From an uncultured Alphaproteobacteria bacterium (GTDB lineage: Bacteria > Pseudomonadota > Alphaproteobacteria > Caulobacterales > Hyphomonadaceae): a DNA stretch of 8,540 nt. This document shows positions 5,966 through 8,540 of the stretch, in pieces. The notes below the pieces were generated by a model, which saw only the letters and a list, made by a program, of their open reading frames with translations, was not told the DNA's origin and did no database searches. Each line of letters starts with the position of its first letter. Position 1 is the stretch's first letter. The stretch lies in NCBI GenBank assembly GCA_903831485.1, contig CAIKXW010000255.1, positions 1 to 8,540 on the forward strand, given 5' to 3'. A program made the position numbers and the translations under genes.

Positions 5966-6673
5966 ATGAAGCTTTTCTCGATCTTCGGACCGCGCCCCCG
6001 GCGCGTGGAAGCCGCCCCGCCCGAGCAGCTCGTCGATCCGGCGCTGCGCGTGGCGGAGATATTCGGCGTGCCCGACATCCACCTGACGCCGCAGGTCCGC
6101 ACTGCATTCAACGTGATGATCTCGGAGATCGACTCTCTCCGCCTCGACGTGGAGCAGCTCAAGCTTTCGCTCGCCGAAGCCGAAGCCTCCGCCGACCACG
6201 ACACGCTGGCCCCGATCTACAACCGCCGCGCCTTCGTGCGCGAGACCCAGCGCATCCTCGCCATGGTCAAGCGTCACGAAGTGCAGGCGAGCCTGATCTA
6301 TTTCGACCTCAACAACTTCAAGGCGATCAACGACGCCCACGGCCATCCGGCGGGCGACGCCGTGATCCGGGCCATCGGCGAAATCCTGGTCCGCCAGACG
6401 CGCGAGACGGATGTCGTCGGCCGCATCGGCGGCGACGAGTTCGCAGTGATCCTGACGCACACCGATCCCGAAGCCGCAGCCTCCAAAGCCGAAGCGCTTG
6501 CCGCCACGCTGTGCACCGAGAAGGTGCTGTTCAACGGTATCCCGCTCTACGTCTCCGCCGCCTACGGCATCACGCACATCGGCATCGGCGATACTGCCGA
6601 AAAGGCTCTCGCCCGCGCCGACGAGGCCATGTACGCCGACAAGGCCCTGCATCGCCGGGCGCAGGCGGGCTGA
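5966..6673 (+). CDS. Soluble diguanylate cyclase (GGDEF domain)
   Basis: This enzyme should condense two GTP into the second messenger cyclic di-GMP. The 235-residue product has no membrane segment. An N-terminal part (1-45) leads into a coiled coil (about 48-76, I-S-E-I-D-S-L-R-L-D-V-E-Q-L) that probably mediates dimerisation. The GGDEF domain follows: H-D-T-L-A-P-I-Y-N-R-R (78-88), F-D-L-N-N-F-K-A-I-N-D (113-123) with the metal-binding D114, and the active site G-G-D-E-F (155-159). An intact inhibitory I-site R-E-T-D (146-149) lies five residues before it, so product feedback inhibition is likely. All catalytic residues are present. The ATG at 5966 was chosen because the in-frame extension upstream would overlap purE and carries no domain; GGAGA at 5948-5952 is a somewhat distant Shine-Dalgarno. 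It resembles Caulobacter DgcA in domain make-up, but orthology is not shown. Confidence 0.9.
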   Translation: MKLFSIFGPRPRRVEAAPPEQLVDPALRVAEIFGVPDIHLTPQVRTAFNVMISEIDSLRLDVEQLKLSLAEAEASADHDTLAPIYNRRAFVRETQRILAMVKRHEVQASLIYFDLNNFKAINDAHGHPAGDAVIRAIGEILVRQTRETDVVGRIGGDEFAVILTHTDPEAAASKAEALAATLCTEKVLFNGIPLYVSAAYGITHIGIGDTAEKALARADEAMYADKALHRRAQAG

Positions 6674-6681
6674 TCGTTTCG

Positions 6682-6704
6682 CGCTACTGCCAGTTGTTGT
6701 AGCG
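6682..6704. terminator. Hairpin between the convergent cyclase and VWA genes
   Basis: CGCTAC (6682-6687) and GTAGCG (6699-6704) form a six-pair stem with an 11-base loop, 8 bases past the cyclase stop and overlapping the last codons of the opposite VWA gene. There is no U-tract on either strand, so a terminator role is tentative. Confidence 0.25.
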
Positions 6705-7574
6705 AAATCCGCGTCCGCCGCCCCAGACCTGTTCGCCGATCGTACAGTCGGTCTTTTCGGTCGGCAGTTTCAGCTGCGCTTTCACGATGCCCGGCTTCTG
6801 AGCCGGGGCAGGGGCCTCCGCGAACTGTATGGGCGCGGCCCCCGTGTCGAGGTCGAGGCTTGCAATCTCCATCACCAGCTTCTTGCGGATGGTGGACGAC
6901 AGGTGGCGCAGGTCGAACACCGGAGCGATGAACGCGCCTTCGCCGCCGATCACGCAGTGCCGGTAGTACCGGTCGAGGTGATCGATATCGTAGAACTCCT
7001 TCGGCTTGTTCAGCATGATCGGCAGGCCGTTGATCACGATTCCCGACTTCACCACCTGGTCACGCGCAGGCTCCACCAGCCGCCCGGCATTGTTGGCGCC
7101 GTCGCCCGACACGTCGATCACCTGCCGGTGAGAAGAGATGTTGTTCTTGAGGATGTGCTGTTGCGCCGTCTCCAGCGCGCGTGAGATCGAGGTGCGCTGT
7201 TCGCCATATATCGGCTCATTCTCCAGCCGCTCAGAAAACTTCGTGGCGGCCTCGGTGGAGTCGATGATGGTCCAGGGGATCGTCTCGATCGGATCGAAAT
7301 CGCCCGCCCATTCCATGTAGAGCACGGCGACCTTGCCCTCGGGGCCGGACAGCATCGCGTTGACGACGTCCTTGTGCCGGAAGGCGTCGACATAGCCCTG
7401 ACGCTGGATCGAATGCTCGTCGTAATCCATCGACTGCGAGATATCGACGGCGAGGACGAGTTCGAGGTCGACGCGGATCATGCCGCCCTGCTGGGCCGTG
7501 ACTGGCGCGGAAAGCCCGACAAACCCGGCCACGGCCAGTGCGGCGAAACCCTTGAGGCGAGACATGAGCTTCAT
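6684..7574 (-). CDS. Secreted DUF1194 protein with von Willebrand factor A-like fold
   Basis: The 296-residue product starts with a Sec signal peptide (MKLMSRLKGF, hydrophobic core, cleavage likely after V-T-A at residue 27), placing it in the periplasm or outside. The rest fits the DUF1194 family, a VWA-like domain. V-D-L-E-L-V-L-A-V-D-I-S-Q-S-M carries the metal-binding D-x-S-x-S at 44-48, R-T-S-I-S (127-131) is the probable third metal-site loop, and D-V-S-G-D-G (154-159) the next acidic loop. Such domains bind protein partners through a divalent metal, but no partner is known for this family. Residues about 245-296 are a Pro/Ala-rich tail ending Y-N-N-W-Q. The ATG at 7574 follows GGAG (7584-7581) at 6 bases; a TTG at 7577 and an ATG at 7565 are less likely starts. 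The stop is 10 bp from the converging cyclase stop. Confidence 0.88.
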   Translation of the reverse strand: MKLMSRLKGFAALAVAGFVGLSAPVTAQQGGMIRVDLELVLAVDISQSMDYDEHSIQRQGYVDAFRHKDVVNAMLSGPEGKVAVLYMEWAGDFDPIETIPWTIIDSTEAATKFSERLENEPIYGEQRTSISRALETAQQHILKNNISSHRQVIDVSGDGANNAGRLVEPARDQVVKSGIVINGLPIMLNKPKEFYDIDHLDRYYRHCVIGGEGAFIAPVFDLRHLSSTIRKKLVMEIASLDLDTGAAPIQFAEAPAPAQKPGIVKAQLKLPTEKTDCTIGEQVWGGGRGFRYNNWQ

Positions 7575-7615
7575 CAATCGCTCCGGCGCCGGCTGAATCC
7601 TGTCGCCGGGCTAAT

Positions 7616-7649
7616 CAGCTTGCAGGCCATCCGCCCGGCAGGCAAGCTG
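7616..7649. promoter_or_regulatory. Inverted repeat in the divergent VWA / secreted-protein spacer
   Basis: CAGCTTGC (7616-7623) and GCAAGCTG (7642-7649) are perfect 8-bp arms separated by 18 bases. Inside, GCAGGC is also repeated directly at 7622-7627 and 7638-7643. The site lies 42 bp from the VWA start and 64 bp from the rightward start, so it could be a shared operator. No regulator gene is adjacent. Confidence 0.35.
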
Positions 7650-7702
7650 CCGTCCATCACGAACTCACGACCTCGCGCGCCAAGACGGGGCGGAGCCGGG
7701 AC

Positions 7703-7710
7703 GGAGGAGA
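7703..7710 (+). promoter_or_regulatory. Strong ribosome binding site for the right-edge gene
   Basis: GGAGGAGA ends 2 bases before the ATG at 7713, with its GGAGG core 5 bases away. It fixes the start of a gene that has no stop codon in the window. Confidence 0.7.
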
Positions 7711-7712
7711 AG

Positions 7713-8540
7713 ATGAACAGCTTGCCCGCCGCGCTCTCCGTGATTGTAATGCTGGCCGCCGCGCCGGCCCTGGCCCAGGAAAGCTACCAGCCGCCACGAA
7801 CGCCCGATGGCCGTCCCGACCTGCAGGGCACATGGACCAACGCCTCGATCACCACGCTCGAACGCGCGGACCGCTACAAGTCCACCGTCCTCAAGCCGGA
7901 GGAAGTGGAGCAGGCGACGCAGAGCCATCCGCAGATCGTACGGCTGGTCACCGAGGATATTGCCAACACGCCGGCCACGGGATTGCTGACCGGCCGCGAC
8001 CTCCTGATGGGGCGAGGCTACAACGCCTTCTGGATCGACCCTGGCACCCGCTTCGGCGTCGTGAGGGGCGAGACCCGGACGGCGTGGATCACCGATCCGC
8101 CGAACGGGAAAATTCCCTTCAGCGAAGCGGGCCGCAAACTGGCCCATCAGGGCGAAGAGCGCCTCGGCTATTCCGATCCGGAGTCGCGCCCCCTGCCGGA
8201 CCGCTGCATCGCCACCGGCGGCCGCACCGGCCCGCCAATGATCAACGGCCTCTACAACAACCACTACCAGATCGTGCAGACGCCAACCCATGTGATGATT
8301 CATACCGAGATGATCAGCCATGCGCGGGTCATCCCCCTGAAGAAAAACCCAGAACAGCGCGAGCATCAGCCGGCGGCGATTGCGCCGCTGTTCGGCGATC
8401 CGGTCGCCTGGTGGGAGGGCGATGCGCTCGTGATCGAGACGACGAACTTCAACGACTACCATTCATGGCAGGACCACCCCGCCTACCTCTCGAAAACAGG
8501 AAAAGTCACCGAGCGTTTCACCCGCGTCGCCGAGGACAAG
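7713..8540 (+). CDS. Secreted protein of unknown function, C-terminus off the right edge
   Basis: The reading frame is open for 276 codons to the end of the window. It starts with a Sec signal peptide (MNSLPAALSVIVMLAAAPALA, cleavage after residue 21). The mature part opens with P-P-R-T-P-D-G-R-P-D-L-Q-G-T-W-T-N (27-43). This resembles a widespread but uncharacterised group of secreted proteins from soil and aquatic proteobacteria and acidobacteria that I recall sharing T-P-D-G-x-P-D-L-x-G-x-W at the N-terminus. Later segments typical of that group are L-P-D-R-C-I, then G-P-P-M-I-N-G-L-Y-N-N-H-Y-Q-I-V-Q, then W-W-E-G-D-A-L-V-I-E-T-T-N-F, and T-E-R-F-T-R-V near the edge. The repeated short strands suggest a beta-rich fold. 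No catalytic motif is recognised. It has a strong Shine-Dalgarno and diverges from the VWA gene. Confidence 0.85.
   Translation, partial: MNSLPAALSVIVMLAAAPALAQESYQPPRTPDGRPDLQGTWTNASITTLERADRYKSTVLKPEEVEQATQSHPQIVRLVTEDIANTPATGLLTGRDLLMGRGYNAFWIDPGTRFGVVRGETRTAWITDPPNGKIPFSEAGRKLAHQGEERLGYSDPESRPLPDRCIATGGRTGPPMINGLYNNHYQIVQTPTHVMIHTEMISHARVIPLKKNPEQREHQPAAIAPLFGDPVAWWEGDALVIETTNFNDYHSWQDHPAYLSKTGKVTERFTRVAEDK

Noticed and set aside
5921..6652. A 243-codon minus-strand open frame opposite the cyclase
   Set aside because: The plus strand has a complete GGDEF domain; the antisense product is low-complexity Gly/Val/Asp/Arg.
1192..7599. GANTC (CcrM methylation) sites in intergenic DNA, for example 1192-1196, 2121-2125 and 7595-7599
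   Set aside because: The same pentamer is also common inside the genes here, so no enrichment can be claimed by eye.
7665..8462. A 265-codon minus-strand open frame opposite the right-edge gene
   Set aside because: The plus strand has a strong Shine-Dalgarno, signal peptide and family motifs throughout; the antisense frame has none.
1..8540. Defence system, CRISPR, prophage or transposon
   Set aside because: No transposase, integrase, Cas, restriction or toxin-antitoxin motifs were seen, and there are no long repeats or abrupt base-composition changes.

Overview
The window is GC-rich DNA from an alphaproteobacterium, most likely Caulobacterales-like (Hyphomonadaceae or Caulobacteraceae). 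This is inferred from a GapR/DUF2312 chromosome-structuring protein, a cysteine-poor L36 ribosomal protein, a DUF1194 secreted VWA protein, a small GGDEF cyclase, and two intergenic sites resembling the CtrA box TTAA-N7-TTAA. No mobile element, CRISPR array, tRNA, rRNA or defence gene was recognised. The region looks like ordinary chromosome dominated by housekeeping and envelope genes.

Layout. Positions 1-97 (minus) hold the N-terminus of a lipoprotein that continues off the left edge. A 224-bp divergent spacer with several inverted repeats separates it from a rightward series: L36 (322-447), a TPR lipoprotein (537-1157), GapR (1277-1540), an unrecognised small basic protein (1593-2078), a TesB-like double-hotdog thioesterase (2144-2959) and a secreted caspase-like C13 peptidase (3041-4231). 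The leftward purE-purK pair (5837-4246, overlapping by 4 bp) converges on the peptidase gene. A GGDEF diguanylate cyclase (5966-6673) diverges from purE and converges on a secreted DUF1194 VWA-like gene (7574-6684). A secreted protein of unknown function (7713 onward) diverges from that and runs off the right edge.

How they fit together. PurK and PurE carry out consecutive steps of purine synthesis (AIR to N5-CAIR to CAIR) and are the only clear operon. GapR (DNA supercoiling and replication), the diguanylate cyclase (c-di-GMP) and the CtrA-like boxes fit a cell-cycle-controlled alphaproteobacterium. Five of the twelve genes encode exported proteins: two lipoproteins, the C13 peptidase, the VWA protein and the right-edge protein. 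The least understood items are the C-terminal extension of the peptidase, the basic protein after gapR, the right-edge secreted family and the palindromes in the intergenic regions. I see no convincing new multi-gene system.
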